The position numbers were made by a program, and so were the translations under genes. A stretch of 64,000 nt of DNA from Alcaligenaceae bacterium SAGV5 (GTDB lineage Bacteria > Pseudomonadota > Gammaproteobacteria > Burkholderiales > Burkholderiaceae_B). The DNA is taken from assembly GCA_009360345.1 (NCBI GenBank), contig SPDP01000001.1:1984001-2048000 (forward strand). The letters run 5' to 3'. The number at the start of each line of letters is the position of its first letter. The stretch's first letter is position 1. The notes under the pieces were generated by a model. The model ran no database searches. It was not told where the DNA came from and saw nothing but the letters and a program-made list of their open reading frames with translations. Of this stretch, positions 16,266 through 24,903 are shown in pieces.

Positions 16266-16910
16266 CTACAACCCTTTCTCCACCATTTCCAGCAGCCGCT
16301 GCCCCACCACCTCCATCTGCGCGGCGCTGAAGCTGCGCAGCGGCCCGTCTATCACCAGCATGGCCAGTCCATGGACGGACGACCACGCCAGGTATTCGGC
16401 GGCGAAGCGGCGCTCCGGCGTCAGCAGGCCCGCCGCCGCCATGCGGTCCAACGCGGCGCTGAGCAATTGGAACGGATCCAGTCCGCTGCGGCCGGCCTTG
16501 TCCGCGTCGGGCACCTTCAGCGGCCCGTCGGCCGGGGCGAAAGCGGTACGGAACAGGCCGGGCTCCTGCCAGGCGAAACGCAGGTAGCCCGCGCCCACCG
16601 CGCGCAGGCTGGCGCGGGCGTAGTCGGCGGGCGGGCTTTTGCCGTCCAGTTTGTCGAGTTCGGTTTCCATGGCGCTGGCCAGCGCGGACAGCGCGGCGGC
16701 CCGCACCGCCAGCAGCAGGTCTTCCCGGCTGGCGAAGTGACGGTAGGCGGCGTTCGGGACGACGCCGGCGCGGCGGGTGGCTTCGCGCAGCACGATCGCC
16801 GACGGGCCGCCCTGGCGGGCAAGCTCGATGCCGGCTTCCAGCAGGGCGCGGCGCAAATCGCCATGACGATAGGTGCTGCGCGAGGCGGGCGGGGTGACGG
16901 CGCTGGTCAT
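16266..16910 (-). CDS. TetR-family regulator with WHG C-terminal domain
   Basis: A 214-residue repressor. The N-terminal helix-turn-helix (IVLREATRRAGVVPNAAYRHFASREDLL, residues about 40-67) has the usual YRHF recognition helix. The C-terminal ligand domain contains WSSVHGLAML, the WHG-type signature. It is divergent from a glyoxalase-like gene, with a 14-bp inverted repeat at 16922-16968 between the two starts. It probably represses itself and that neighbour. Confidence 0.9.
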   Translation of the reverse strand: MTSAVTPPASRSTYRHGDLRRALLEAGIELARQGGPSAIVLREATRRAGVVPNAAYRHFASREDLLLAVRAAALSALASAMETELDKLDGKSPPADYARASLRAVGAGYLRFAWQEPGLFRTAFAPADGPLKVPDADKAGRSGLDPFQLLSAALDRMAAAGLLTPERRFAAEYLAWSSVHGLAMLVIDGPLRSFSAAQMEVVGQRLLEMVEKGL

Positions 16911-16921
16911 GGGAACTCCAT

Positions 16922-16968
16922 GTGGACACTGTACATTATCTCTGATAACTTATGTGTACAGCGTCCAC
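16922..16968. promoter_or_regulatory. Inverted repeat, probable TetR operator
   Basis: GTGGACACTGTACA (16922-16935) faces TGTACAGCGTCCAC (16955-16968), complementary at 13 of 14 positions with a 19-nt spacer. Each arm includes the palindromic hexamer TGTACA. It begins 12 nt upstream of the TetR start and lies in the shared promoter gap with the gene at 17015. Confidence 0.7.
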
Positions 16969-17014
16969 AAAACGCCTCAGTCCATTCATCCAGTCGTCAG
17001 ACGAGGAGACCCTC

Positions 17015-17437
17015 ATGCATATCCAGCCCTATCTGTTCTTCGAAGGCCGGGCCGAGGAAGCGGCCGAGTTCTACGCCAAGGCGCTCGGCGCCCAGGTCAC
17101 GATGATGCTGCGCTTCAAGGACGCGCCGCCGGCCTCGGGCGACAACGAAAATTGCGCGCCGCCGCCGGGGTCGGAAAACAAGGTCATGCACATGTCGCTG
17201 GAGATCGGCGGCGCCGTCGTGATGGGATCGGACGGCATGTGCAAGGGCCCGGCCGAATTCAAGGGCGTCTCGCTGGCGCTGAGCGTGGCCGACGATGCCG
17301 ACGCGGAACGCAAGTTCGCGGCCCTGGGCGAAGGTGGCACCGTGATCGCACCGATGACGCCAACGTTCTTCTCGTCGCGCTTCGGCATGGTGACCGACCG
17401 CTTCGGCGTGACCTGGATGGTCCAGGTCGCCCCCTGA
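17015..17437 (+). CDS. VOC/PhnB-like glyoxalase-superfamily protein
   Basis: A 140-residue single-repeat-pair VOC protein of the PhnB/DUF1428 type: the N-terminal IQPYLFFEGRAEEAAEFY motif, a central MHMSLEIGGAVVMGSD and a C-terminal DRFGVTWMVQVAP. It has a GAGGAG ribosome site 8 nt before the ATG. Proteins of this group are often annotated as 3-demethylubiquinone methyltransferase-like but are metal-binding folds of unknown reaction. It is divergent from the TetR regulator and probably its target. Confidence 0.85.
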   Translation: MHIQPYLFFEGRAEEAAEFYAKALGAQVTMMLRFKDAPPASGDNENCAPPPGSENKVMHMSLEIGGAVVMGSDGMCKGPAEFKGVSLALSVADDADAERKFAALGEGGTVIAPMTPTFFSSRFGMVTDRFGVTWMVQVAP

Positions 17438-17553
17438 CCGGGGTCCGGGAAGGGGCTGGCACGGCACCGGGGGGACCGCGCGAAGCGCCGTTTCTCTCGG
17501 TGCTAACATGAGACGGCCCCTGGCATTTTTCTACATGCCCGGCTGGCTCCGTC

Positions 17554-18687
17554 GTGCCTATCTGGAAAACCATCCCCCTACGCCTCATCGCGCTGGCGCA
17601 GCGCTACCCCGGCACCATCGCGGCCTTCGGCTTCGCGTCCGGGGTGATCAGCTTCTTCACCGTCGAGCGTCACGAGGCCTTCGCCCGCGTGATCGCGGCG
17701 GTGATGCTGCTGAGCTGGATCTGGCTGGTGCTGGAACAGGCGCTGCGGCAGCGCATCGCGCAGCGCTTCGGCTGGACCATCCCGACGCCGCTGCTGCGCT
17801 ACGGCACGCAGATGATCCACCAGGAAGGCCTGTTCTTCGTGCTGCCCTTCCTGTACACCGCGACCACCTGGAACAGCGGCCAGGCCCTGTTCACCGGCCT
17901 GCTGGGCGTGGCCGCGCTGATAGCCCTGGTCGACCCGCTGTACTTCCGGTGGCTGTCGGCCCGCCGCTGGGTGTTCCTGACCTATCACACCTTCACGCTG
18001 TTCGCGGTGCTGCTGACCGCGCTGCCGCTGGTCCTGCACATCTCCACGGGCAACAGCTACAAGCTCGCGCTGGGCGTGGCGGTGCTGCTGTCCTTTCCCT
18101 CCCTGTCCGAGCTGGCTTCGCTGGAAGCCCGCTGGCGCAAATGGATGGTCGTAGTCCTGATGCTGGCGCTCGGCTCGGTGGGATGGCTGCTGCGCATGTG
18201 GGTGCCCCCCGCCACGCTGTGGCTGACCGAGGTCGCCATCGCGACCAGCATGGACAGCCGCAGCATGGAGGCCGGCGAGAGCCTGCGCGCCGTGACGCCG
18301 GCGCAGATGCGCGACCGGGGCATCTATGCCTATACCGCGATCAACGCGCCGCTGGGCCTGGAGGAACACATCTACCACGTCTGGCTGCACGACGGGCAGG
18401 AAATGGATCGCATCGCGCTGGACATCCGCGGCGGCCGCAAGGAAGGCTACCGGGCCTGGACCCACAAGCAGAACTTCCCCGCCGACCCTCGCGGCCGCTG
18501 GCAGGTCAAGGTGATGACGGACACCGGCCAGATGATAGGCACGCTGCGCTTCCGCGTGGAAGGCGACGATGCGCCGGCGCCGCCTTCGTCAGAAACTGTG
18601 ATTCACCCCCATGCCGACGTTGGTCCTGCTCCCGTCGTTGGCCGGCCTGGCGTGGCCCAATCCGGCATAGACCTGCGTGCGCCTTGA
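17554..18687 (+). CDS. DUF5924/DUF2914-like membrane protein, 3' end doubtful
   Basis: Up to 377 residues from a GTG start. The N-terminal two thirds form about six membrane helices (ITVER-containing first loop, LLSWIWLVLEQAL, GLFFVLPFLYT, WVFLTYHTFTLFAVL). A soluble C-terminal domain (IYAYTAINAPLGLEEHIYHVW to GTLRFRVEGD) resembles DUF2914. After about residue 345 the frame runs 99 nt antisense through the end of the porin gene before stopping, and this tail (from ETVIHPHAD) looks like read-through rather than native sequence. The natural stop may have been lost at a junction near 18588, or the overlap may be real. The function is unknown. Confidence 0.75.
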   Translation: MPIWKTIPLRLIALAQRYPGTIAAFGFASGVISFFTVERHEAFARVIAAVMLLSWIWLVLEQALRQRIAQRFGWTIPTPLLRYGTQMIHQEGLFFVLPFLYTATTWNSGQALFTGLLGVAALIALVDPLYFRWLSARRWVFLTYHTFTLFAVLLTALPLVLHISTGNSYKLALGVAVLLSFPSLSELASLEARWRKWMVVVLMLALGSVGWLLRMWVPPATLWLTEVAIATSMDSRSMEAGESLRAVTPAQMRDRGIYAYTAINAPLGLEEHIYHVWLHDGQEMDRIALDIRGGRKEGYRAWTHKQNFPADPRGRWQVKVMTDTGQMIGTLRFRVEGDDAPAPPSSETVIHPHADVGPAPVVGRPGVAQSGIDLRAP

Positions 18688-19617
18688 CAGCGCATAGGAC
18701 ACGCCGGCGCTGGCATAGTTGGTCGCGCCGCCGCGGCCATAACCCTGGAAGTCGCGGCCCACGCCGAACTTGAGCGTGGCCGCGCCGAGGCGGTGGGTCG
18801 CGGCCAGCATGGCGCTGGTGCGGCGGCGGCGGGTCTCGCCCAGGAAAACCTGGCTGGCGGCCGTCAACTCGGTCAGGCTGGCGGAAGCCATGACCCGCGT
18901 CGGCCCCGCCCCGTAGGCCACGCCGAGGAAATAGGTCTTGTCGTTCACGCTGTTGCGCTCGGCGGACAACAGGACATTCACCGCGCCATCGTCGTAGTTG
19001 GCTCCCGCCGCCAAGCCCCGCCTGCGCTCGACGGTGCCATTGGCATCGGGCACCTTGCTGCGCTCCCCGTGTGCCGCCAGATGGGCAGACCAGCCGCGCG
19101 CGACCGGCGAATCGTAGAACACCCCGTTGTTCGCGCGGTTGTAGTCGCCCAGCGGGCCGTTGCGATAGGGATCGGTCCGATACGCGGGGTGGTAGATCTG
19201 CCAGGCGATGGATGCCACCCGGTCGAAGTTGTACCAGGGGTCGAACTGCCAATCGAGCGCCCACATGGGCGTCATGGCCCGTCCCAGCCGCAACTGGCCG
19301 AAGGGCCCCTTCACGCCCACGGTGGATTCGCCGTAGAACAGGGGCGCGCCGCCGCTGGCCTCCAGGCGGCCGGTGTCGATCTCGAAACGGGACTGGAGAT
19401 GGAACAGGGCGGCATAGCCGTTGCCCAGGTCTTCCGACCCCTTGATGCCCCAGTAGCTGCGCTGGATGTTGCCGATGGACGTTGCCCCGCGCGCCAGGCG
19501 GTAGATACCGGCATCGACCACGCCGTACAAGGAAAGGGAGGATTGGGCGCACGCCGCGGTTGCCGGCGCCAGCCACACGGACAGCACGGCCAGCCAGGTG
19601 CAAGGCGAATTTTTCAT
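18589..19617 (-). CDS. Gram-negative porin (Burkholderiales type)
   Basis: A 342-residue outer-membrane porin. It has a signal peptide ending at about ACAQ, the mature N-terminus SSLSLYGVVDAGIYR, the NIQRSYWGIKGSEDLGNGYAALFHLQ strand pair and the PFGQLRLGR motif that follow in this family. The C-terminus GMGVNHSF ends in Phe, the usual outer-membrane assembly signal. The start at 19617 is set by the signal peptide. It forms trimeric beta-barrels for passive uptake of small solutes. Its 3' end directly abuts and overlaps the convergent membrane-protein frame. Confidence 0.92.
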   Translation of the reverse strand: MKNSPCTWLAVLSVWLAPATAACAQSSLSLYGVVDAGIYRLARGATSIGNIQRSYWGIKGSEDLGNGYAALFHLQSRFEIDTGRLEASGGAPLFYGESTVGVKGPFGQLRLGRAMTPMWALDWQFDPWYNFDRVASIAWQIYHPAYRTDPYRNGPLGDYNRANNGVFYDSPVARGWSAHLAAHGERSKVPDANGTVERRRGLAAGANYDDGAVNVLLSAERNSVNDKTYFLGVAYGAGPTRVMASASLTELTAASQVFLGETRRRRTSAMLAATHRLGAATLKFGVGRDFQGYGRGGATNYASAGVSYALSRRTQVYAGLGHARPANDGSRTNVGMGVNHSF

Positions 19618-19841
19618 GTTCTGGCACGCATGGAAACGAAGACCCGACGCAAGTGTGGCGCGATCGGCGCCGCTTGGCAAAGCGCCCCCCCGCCGGGCCT
19701 GCGCGGAACCCCCGACGGACAACTTCTCGCACCCACGCCCCGCGCGCGGCCGGCACGCGGCCTAATGACGCCTCGCCCGCGCCGCCTCGGCCGGAGCGCC
19801 TTCGCCATGCGGGCGAAGGAACGCCACGCATAGTGATCGCC

Positions 19842-20348
19842 ATGACGCCGCGCCACCTGGGCTGCCTTGCCCTCGTCCTGTTCCTGCCTGCCGCCTGCGG
19901 CGGCGACGAACCCGCGCCGCCGCAGGCCCGTTCCATCGAAGACCTGGAGCGGCAAGGCCTGCTTCCGGTCCTGGACCGCTCCGAAAGCCTGGGCGGCCCC
20001 GACACCGACGGCAACGGCGTACGCGACGACCTGGACGCCTGGATCGCCCGCCAGGACGGAACGCCGGCCCGGCGGGACGCGCTCAGGCAGCTCGCCCGCG
20101 CGTTCCGCGACGCCCTGCTGATCCATGGCGACACCATCGCGGCCCAGGAAGCGGCGTGGCGCACCACCCGGGCGGTGGCGTGCGTGATGGCGCACAGCGG
20201 CTCCGGCACCGAGGGCGCGCACGCCGTGGCCGAGCTGCGCAAGATGTCCGCCAACACCAGGCCCAGGGTCCTTGCCTATCTCGACTACGCCGCCTCGCTG
20301 GACGGCGCCGTCCTGTCGCTGCCCGCCGGGAACGGATGCGATGACTAG
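19842..20348 (+). CDS. Hypothetical lipoprotein
   Basis: A 168-residue predicted lipoprotein with lipobox LPAACG (C19) and an Asp/Gly-rich motif, DTDGNGVRDDLDAW, similar to calcium-binding thrombospondin-type-3 or EF-like loops. The remainder is helical with two cysteines that could form a disulfide. It overlaps the next gene by 8 nt, so the two are made together. I do not recognise the family. Together with its partner (an exported alpha/beta-hydrolase-like protein) it may form a periplasmic pair. Confidence 0.75.
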   Translation: MTPRHLGCLALVLFLPAACGGDEPAPPQARSIEDLERQGLLPVLDRSESLGGPDTDGNGVRDDLDAWIARQDGTPARRDALRQLARAFRDALLIHGDTIAAQEAAWRTTRAVACVMAHSGSGTEGAHAVAELRKMSANTRPRVLAYLDYAASLDGAVLSLPAGNGCDD

Positions 20349-21642
20349 CGCCCCGCGCCGGTGGGCCGGGGCGATGCTGGCGGCCGCGGGCATGCTGGCA
20401 CAGGGCGCCTGGGCATCCGGCCTGTGTCCCGCCCATTCCCACACCCTTGTCTTCTTCAACGGGATCTGGAACACCCCCGACGACGCCGCGGGCGGCGCGC
20501 GGGCCCTGCTCGCCACGCTGGACGATGCGCTGGGACCGGGCGCCGGACTCGCCATCGGGGCCGAGGTGTTCTACAACGCCAGCGGCCTGCAGCGGGGCGC
20601 GCGCGGCGGCATCGAAGACCTGGTCGAGGTCTTCGAACAGCGCGCCGCGGAACTGGACGAAGCCTTGCGCCACCGTTGGGAGCTCTTCTGGGAAATCGTC
20701 GATGGCCGCCAGGATGGCTGGCGCAGGATAGCGGCCGTCCTGCCCCGCGCCTACGAACTCGCCGTCGCGCTGACCGACGCCCGCAACGCGCGCCTCGTCG
20801 CCCAGGCCACGGCGCTCGCGGCCCAGCCGCCGACCGGTGTCGACTACGCCGCCCATCGGCTGCGCCTGCGCACCCTGCACACGCTGGGGCGAAGCGTTCT
20901 GCTGGTGGGGCATTCGCAGGGCAACTTCTTTCTCGACACGGTCTACCGCACCCTGCCCGATCCATCCGCCATCTCGGCGGTCCACATCGCCCCCGCCTCG
21001 TCCCGCGCCAGCGGCCCGCATCTGCTGTCGGGGAACGACCTGGTGATCGCGGCGCTGCGCGGCGCGCTACCGGGCGCCCCGCCTCCGCCCAACATCTGGA
21101 TCCCGCCGTCGATCCGCGACACCTCCGGCCACCAGTTGATCCAGACCTATCTGGACGCCGACCGCGGCGGCCGGTCCGCGGCCGGCGCCCTGATGGCCGG
21201 GCGCCTGCGCGCGCTGGCGGCCCCCGAGCCTCGGGCAAGCCCCGGATTCTTCACCGCCACGCTGGCGTGGGACGGCGAAGGCGACATCGATCTCCATGTC
21301 ATGGAACCAGGCGGCGCCCACGTCCACTATGGCGCGCGCGTGGGCGCCAGCGGCACGCTCGACCTCGACAACACGGCGGGCCACGGCCCGGAACACTATC
21401 ACGCGACCTGCGACCCGCAGCGCCTGCAGACCGGCATCTTCAGCGTGGGGTTCAACAACTACTCCGCGCCCCCCGGCAGGAAGGCGGTGTTGCAGATCGC
21501 CATCTCGGACCGCGGCGTGGCGCGCACCGTCCAGATGGATGCCGGCCCGCCGCGCGGCGAGGCGGGGGATGCCTCGCCATTCATCGTCCTGCGCGTCGCG
21601 GTTGCCCGGTCCGGCGGAACATGGACGGCGACGGTCCACTGA
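20341..21642 (+). CDS. Exported alpha/beta-hydrolase-like protein with DUF2135-like C-terminus
   Basis: A 433-residue protein. After a signal peptide (cleavage near AWASG), residues about 30-270 look like an alpha/beta hydrolase, with HTLVFFNGIWNTP near the start and a serine-hydrolase elbow VGHSQGNFF. Residues about 305-430 contain DIDLHVMEPGGAHVHYG and VGFNNYSAPPG, typical of DUF2135/YfaP-like domains. A lipase-like activity outside the cytoplasm is plausible. The combination is uncommon and no specific family name can be given. The start overlaps the lipoprotein gene (ATGACTAG). Confidence 0.75.
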   Translation: MTSAPRRWAGAMLAAAGMLAQGAWASGLCPAHSHTLVFFNGIWNTPDDAAGGARALLATLDDALGPGAGLAIGAEVFYNASGLQRGARGGIEDLVEVFEQRAAELDEALRHRWELFWEIVDGRQDGWRRIAAVLPRAYELAVALTDARNARLVAQATALAAQPPTGVDYAAHRLRLRTLHTLGRSVLLVGHSQGNFFLDTVYRTLPDPSAISAVHIAPASSRASGPHLLSGNDLVIAALRGALPGAPPPPNIWIPPSIRDTSGHQLIQTYLDADRGGRSAAGALMAGRLRALAAPEPRASPGFFTATLAWDGEGDIDLHVMEPGGAHVHYGARVGASGTLDLDNTAGHGPEHYHATCDPQRLQTGIFSVGFNNYSAPPGRKAVLQIAISDRGVARTVQMDAGPPRGEAGDASPFIVLRVAVARSGGTWTATVH

Positions 21643-21766
21643 TGTCCCGGCCCCGGACACGCGACCGTGCCCGGCGTCGAACGGCGGCCCGGATCCTGCG
21701 CCATCTCCGGTATTGTCATGTATCGTGGTGCGCGCCCGAACGCTGCACGGATGGCAAGATCGCACG

Positions 21767-22540
21767 ATGACGACCCTGGAACTGATCGCCGGCCGCTATG
21801 CCGGCTTTGCCTTTCTGGCCTGGCTGGCCGGCGCATGCGCGCTCGGCCTGTGGGTGGGCCGCCTGCTCGACGCGAGCCGGTCGATCCCGGCACGCCGGAC
21901 GCGCGTCATGGCCGCGCTGATCGTCGGCGGCGTCGCCGTGTTCGGACTCATCGCCGCCAACGTCGTGACCGAATCGCGGCTCGTGGCCGTCGACAAGGTG
22001 CTGGCCGAATCCCTGGCCGAGCACGCTTCGCCGGCGTGGCTGCGGTTCCTGGCCGTACTGACCGTGGCCGGCGACCGCGACTTCCTGCTGGGACTCGGCA
22101 CCCTCGTGCTGGCCTTGCTGCTATGGCGCCGCCGCTGGTACGACGCGCTGCTCTGGCTGGCGGGCACCCTGGGCGCGGCGGGGCTGAACGTGTTGCTCAA
22201 GAGCACCTTCCAGCGGGTCCGCCCCGAACACCTGCACGGTTTCACGCAAGAACTGGGGTGGAGCTTCCCCAGCGGACACGCCACCGGCGCCATGGCGGTC
22301 TACGGCATGCTGGCCTATCTGCTGGCCGGCCTTGCGCCGCCGGCGTGGCGCAAGGCCATGGCCATGTCCGCCGCGGGCCTGATCGCCGCCGTCGGCTACA
22401 GCCGCGTGATGCTGCAGGTGCACTTCCTGAGCGACGTCATCGCGGCCTTCGCGATCACGGCGGCCTGGCTGATGGCCTGCGTGGCGGTGCGCGAGCGGGC
22501 AGGCCGCCCGCTCACGCCATCAGGCCCTCGATCTCCCTGA
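21767..22540 (+). CDS. PAP2-family phosphatase
   Basis: A 257-residue integral membrane phosphatase of the PAP2/type-2 phosphatidic acid phosphatase family. All three catalytic motifs are present: KSTFQRVRP (K-x6-RP), SFPSGH and SRVMLQVHFLSD (SR-x5-H-x3-D). About six membrane helices are visible. It probably dephosphorylates undecaprenyl pyrophosphate or phosphatidylglycerol phosphate at the periplasmic face. Its 3' end overlaps the convergent isochorismatase-family gene by 29 nt. Confidence 0.9.
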   Translation: MTTLELIAGRYAGFAFLAWLAGACALGLWVGRLLDASRSIPARRTRVMAALIVGGVAVFGLIAANVVTESRLVAVDKVLAESLAEHASPAWLRFLAVLTVAGDRDFLLGLGTLVLALLLWRRRWYDALLWLAGTLGAAGLNVLLKSTFQRVRPEHLHGFTQELGWSFPSGHATGAMAVYGMLAYLLAGLAPPAWRKAMAMSAAGLIAAVGYSRVMLQVHFLSDVIAAFAITAAWLMACVAVRERAGRPLTPSGPRSP

Positions 22541-23192
22541 CCTCGCGCACATCGCCGAAGTTCTGCACGAAGGTCTCCAGCGCCGCCCGGTGCTCCTCGT
22601 CGGACAAGGCCGCCAGGCAGTCCGCCACCATGATGGGGAAGAAGTCCAGCATCATCGCATCGCGCCCGGTGGATTCGCAGCAGATGTTGGTCTTGGTCCC
22701 GGCGATCAACAGATGGGTGATCCCCGCGCTGCGCAGCACCCGCTCCAGCCCGGACGAACCGTGCGCCAGCGCGCTGTAGCGATTCTTGGCCAGGTGGACA
22801 TCGCCCGGGGCCGCCTCCATCCCGTGCCACAGCGCCTCGGCAGCCGGCTTCGGCGCGTTCGCCTCGATGGTGCGGGCGCGCACGTCGGCGGCCACGAAAT
22901 GGTCGTAGAACCCGGACCAGTCCGATCCCCGCCCGACCGGCAGGTTCGCGTGCGTGACCCATGCGACCAGCCCGCCCCGGCGCCGCAGGAGGCGGGCCAG
23001 GACGTTGATGTTGCCGACGATGGAACGGGACTCGGGCACCTCGGCGGGACCGCCGGGGGCGACGAAGGTGGGCTGCATGTCGATGACGACGAGAGCCGTC
23101 CTTGCCGGATCCAGCCGCTCATGCAGATGGACGCGGCCACGCCGGGCGATGACGCGATCGACGATGTGCGGGCGTATCGGGAGCGTATGCAT
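22512..23192 (-). CDS. Isochorismatase-family cysteine hydrolase
   Basis: A 226-residue cysteine hydrolase with triad residues D38 (ALVVIDMQPTF), K136 (HLAKNRYSAL) and C171 (TKTNICCESTGRDA). The last motif is closest to the N-carbamoylsarcosine amidase/nicotinamidase-like branch. The start at 23192 lies 1 nt after the stop of the DUF937 gene, so the two are probably cotranscribed; a longer N-terminus would run into that gene. Substrate unknown. It is a different subtype from the paralogue at 6080-6700. Confidence 0.87.
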   Translation of the reverse strand: MHTLPIRPHIVDRVIARRGRVHLHERLDPARTALVVIDMQPTFVAPGGPAEVPESRSIVGNINVLARLLRRRGGLVAWVTHANLPVGRGSDWSGFYDHFVAADVRARTIEANAPKPAAEALWHGMEAAPGDVHLAKNRYSALAHGSSGLERVLRSAGITHLLIAGTKTNICCESTGRDAMMLDFFPIMVADCLAALSDEEHRAALETFVQNFGDVREVREIEGLMA

Positions 23193-23193
23193 G

Positions 23194-23808
23194 CTAGCGC
23201 CGGCCGCCCAGCAGGCTGCCACCGATCTTGATCAGGTCTTCCAGGCCCACCTGCCCGTCGCCGTTCTGGTCGAGCAGCGATCCCAGCAAACCGCCGCCCA
23301 GTCCGCCCTGCTCGCGCGCGGCATCGCGCTCCTGCCCCAGCGTGCTGCCCAGGCTGTCCGCCGTCATCCCGCCCGACTGCACGCGCTGCGCCAGGAAAGC
23401 CATGACGATGGGAGCGAGCATCTTCAGCAGATTGGCGGCATTGCCGCCGCCCAGGCCGGTGGCTTCGCCCAGCCCGGTTTCGGCGCGCTGCTGGCCGGCG
23501 CCGAAGATGTGGCCGAGGATGGCGCCGCCGTCCGATTGCGCCCCCGGATTGCCGCCGCCCAGCAGCGACCCCAGTATGCTTTCCAGGCCGTTGCCCGAGC
23601 CATGGTCCTGCAATGCGCCGAACAGCGCCTGCGCGCCCTGCGGCTGGGCCGAGTTGTTGCCCATCGCCCCCAGCAGCAGGGGCAGCGCGGCGCCAACGGC
23701 CTGCTGGGTCTGGGCGGTATCCGTGCCCAGTTGCTGCGCGAGATGCTGCAGGGGGGCGCCTTGCAGCTGGGACATCAGTTCGTCTGACAGGGAAGTAGAG
23801 GCGTTCAT
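23194..23808 (-). CDS. DUF937-family protein with EF-hand-like C-terminus
   Basis: A 204-residue Gly/Gln-rich protein of the DUF937 (YidB-like) family: the N-terminal LSDELMSQLQGAPLQHLAQQLG, repeated GLGSLLGGGN-like segments and MLAPIVMAFLAQRV. The C-terminus holds a consensus calcium loop, DQNGDGQVGLEDL, directly before a second GGSLLGGRR. No signal peptide is seen. The function is unknown. Confidence 0.8.
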   Translation of the reverse strand: MNASTSLSDELMSQLQGAPLQHLAQQLGTDTAQTQQAVGAALPLLLGAMGNNSAQPQGAQALFGALQDHGSGNGLESILGSLLGGGNPGAQSDGGAILGHIFGAGQQRAETGLGEATGLGGGNAANLLKMLAPIVMAFLAQRVQSGGMTADSLGSTLGQERDAAREQGGLGGGLLGSLLDQNGDGQVGLEDLIKIGGSLLGGRR

Positions 23809-23944
23809 GGCGATTCTCGCTGAAGACGCCGGCGCAGTGCCGGCCCAGGGGCCATCGTAGCTCGCCCTATCCGCGCGCGCATGGCATTAACAGACTGATA
23901 CGACTTGCGCGGACGATTGTTTCGATCGAACGGCAAGAGGACCG

Positions 23945-24733
23945 TCAGCGCCGCGGCAACGCGAGATACGCCTCGCGCACGGCCTCGGTCCCATGGACCC
24001 GCTCCAGCCGCCGCACGGTGAAGTGGCCCCGCCCCATGTCCTGGAAATGATCGATGAACAGGGCATTGATCGCCCCGCCCCCGATGGCTCCTATCATCGG
24101 CACCGCCTGGGCCAGCGCTTTCTCGGAAACCGCGATCGAGAAGCGCGAGGCGACCTCGGAGATCAGCCGGACCAGCGCCGGCGCGCTGCCCTTGGCCGCC
24201 CCGTGCTGCGCGAGATACTGGCTGGCCGAGGCGATGGCCTGCGCCAGCGCGGCGCGGGAGGCGAAGTAACCGGCGTCGGCCGCATCGTCGGCCTTCGAGG
24301 AGCCTCCCAGCGCCAGCACGTGCAGGCACTCCAGCCGCGCTTCCGGCGTCTTCAGGTCTTCGCCCTGGCTGCGGGCAATATCGGCGATGGAGCGCAGCAT
24401 GATGGTGGTCGAGATCGGCAGTTCCACGGCCAGCCCCGCCATGCCGAAAGCACCGCCCGCGGCGCCCGACGCCCCGGCCGCCAGCTTGTGCCACCAGTCG
24501 GCGGCGGCGGCCGGACGGGTCGGGTCCATGGTCTTCACCGCCACGTCCAGCGCCTTGCCGATGGAGCGGCGGGCGATGTCGTCGATCATCGAAGACACCC
24601 GGTCCGGCAGCGCGGCCAGCGTGCGCTCGATCGGCTTGCCGGCCAGCCCCGCGATGCGCGCGGCGATGCCCGGGTGCTCGAGCAGATGCCTGGCGCGCGC
24701 CAGTTCCTGCAAATCGGATTCGGAAAGCGGCAT
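23945..24733 (-). CDS. EcsC-family protein
   Basis: A 262-residue protein of the EcsC family (named from the Bacillus ecs locus). It has a conserved central Gly/Ala-rich amphipathic segment, GASGAAGGAFGMAGLAVELP, then the TTIMLRSIADIARSQGED motif, and a C-terminal AVPMIGAIGGGAINALFIDHF. The last lines up with the family's VP(v/l)IGAxxGAxxN signature. It is peripheral or cytoplasmic, and its biochemical role is not known. It is divergent from an MFS efflux gene. Confidence 0.85.
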   Translation of the reverse strand: MPLSESDLQELARARHLLEHPGIAARIAGLAGKPIERTLAALPDRVSSMIDDIARRSIGKALDVAVKTMDPTRPAAAADWWHKLAAGASGAAGGAFGMAGLAVELPISTTIMLRSIADIARSQGEDLKTPEARLECLHVLALGGSSKADDAADAGYFASRAALAQAIASASQYLAQHGAAKGSAPALVRLISEVASRFSIAVSEKALAQAVPMIGAIGGGAINALFIDHFQDMGRGHFTVRRLERVHGTEAVREAYLALPRR

Positions 24734-24868
24734 GGAAAATCCTCGAAAGGCGTCCGGACCCATGGGACCGGACCAGATGCCGGCGGGTTCTGGCCCATGT
24801 TAAACAAAAAAGCCCCCACCGCTTGCCGCTGCGCGGCGGCGCTGCCCCCGGACATCGCGGAGGACTAC

Positions 24869-24890
24869 AATCATTGATCAATCAATGATT
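24869..24890. promoter_or_regulatory. Perfect 9-4-9 inverted repeat, probable MarR operator
   Basis: AATCATTGA at 24869-24877 and TCAATGATT at 24882-24890 flank TCAA. The site lies 14 nt upstream of the MFS start, and the second gene of that operon encodes a MarR regulator, so self-repression is likely. Confidence 0.75.
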
Positions 24891-24903
24891 CCGGCATCTT
24901 CCC

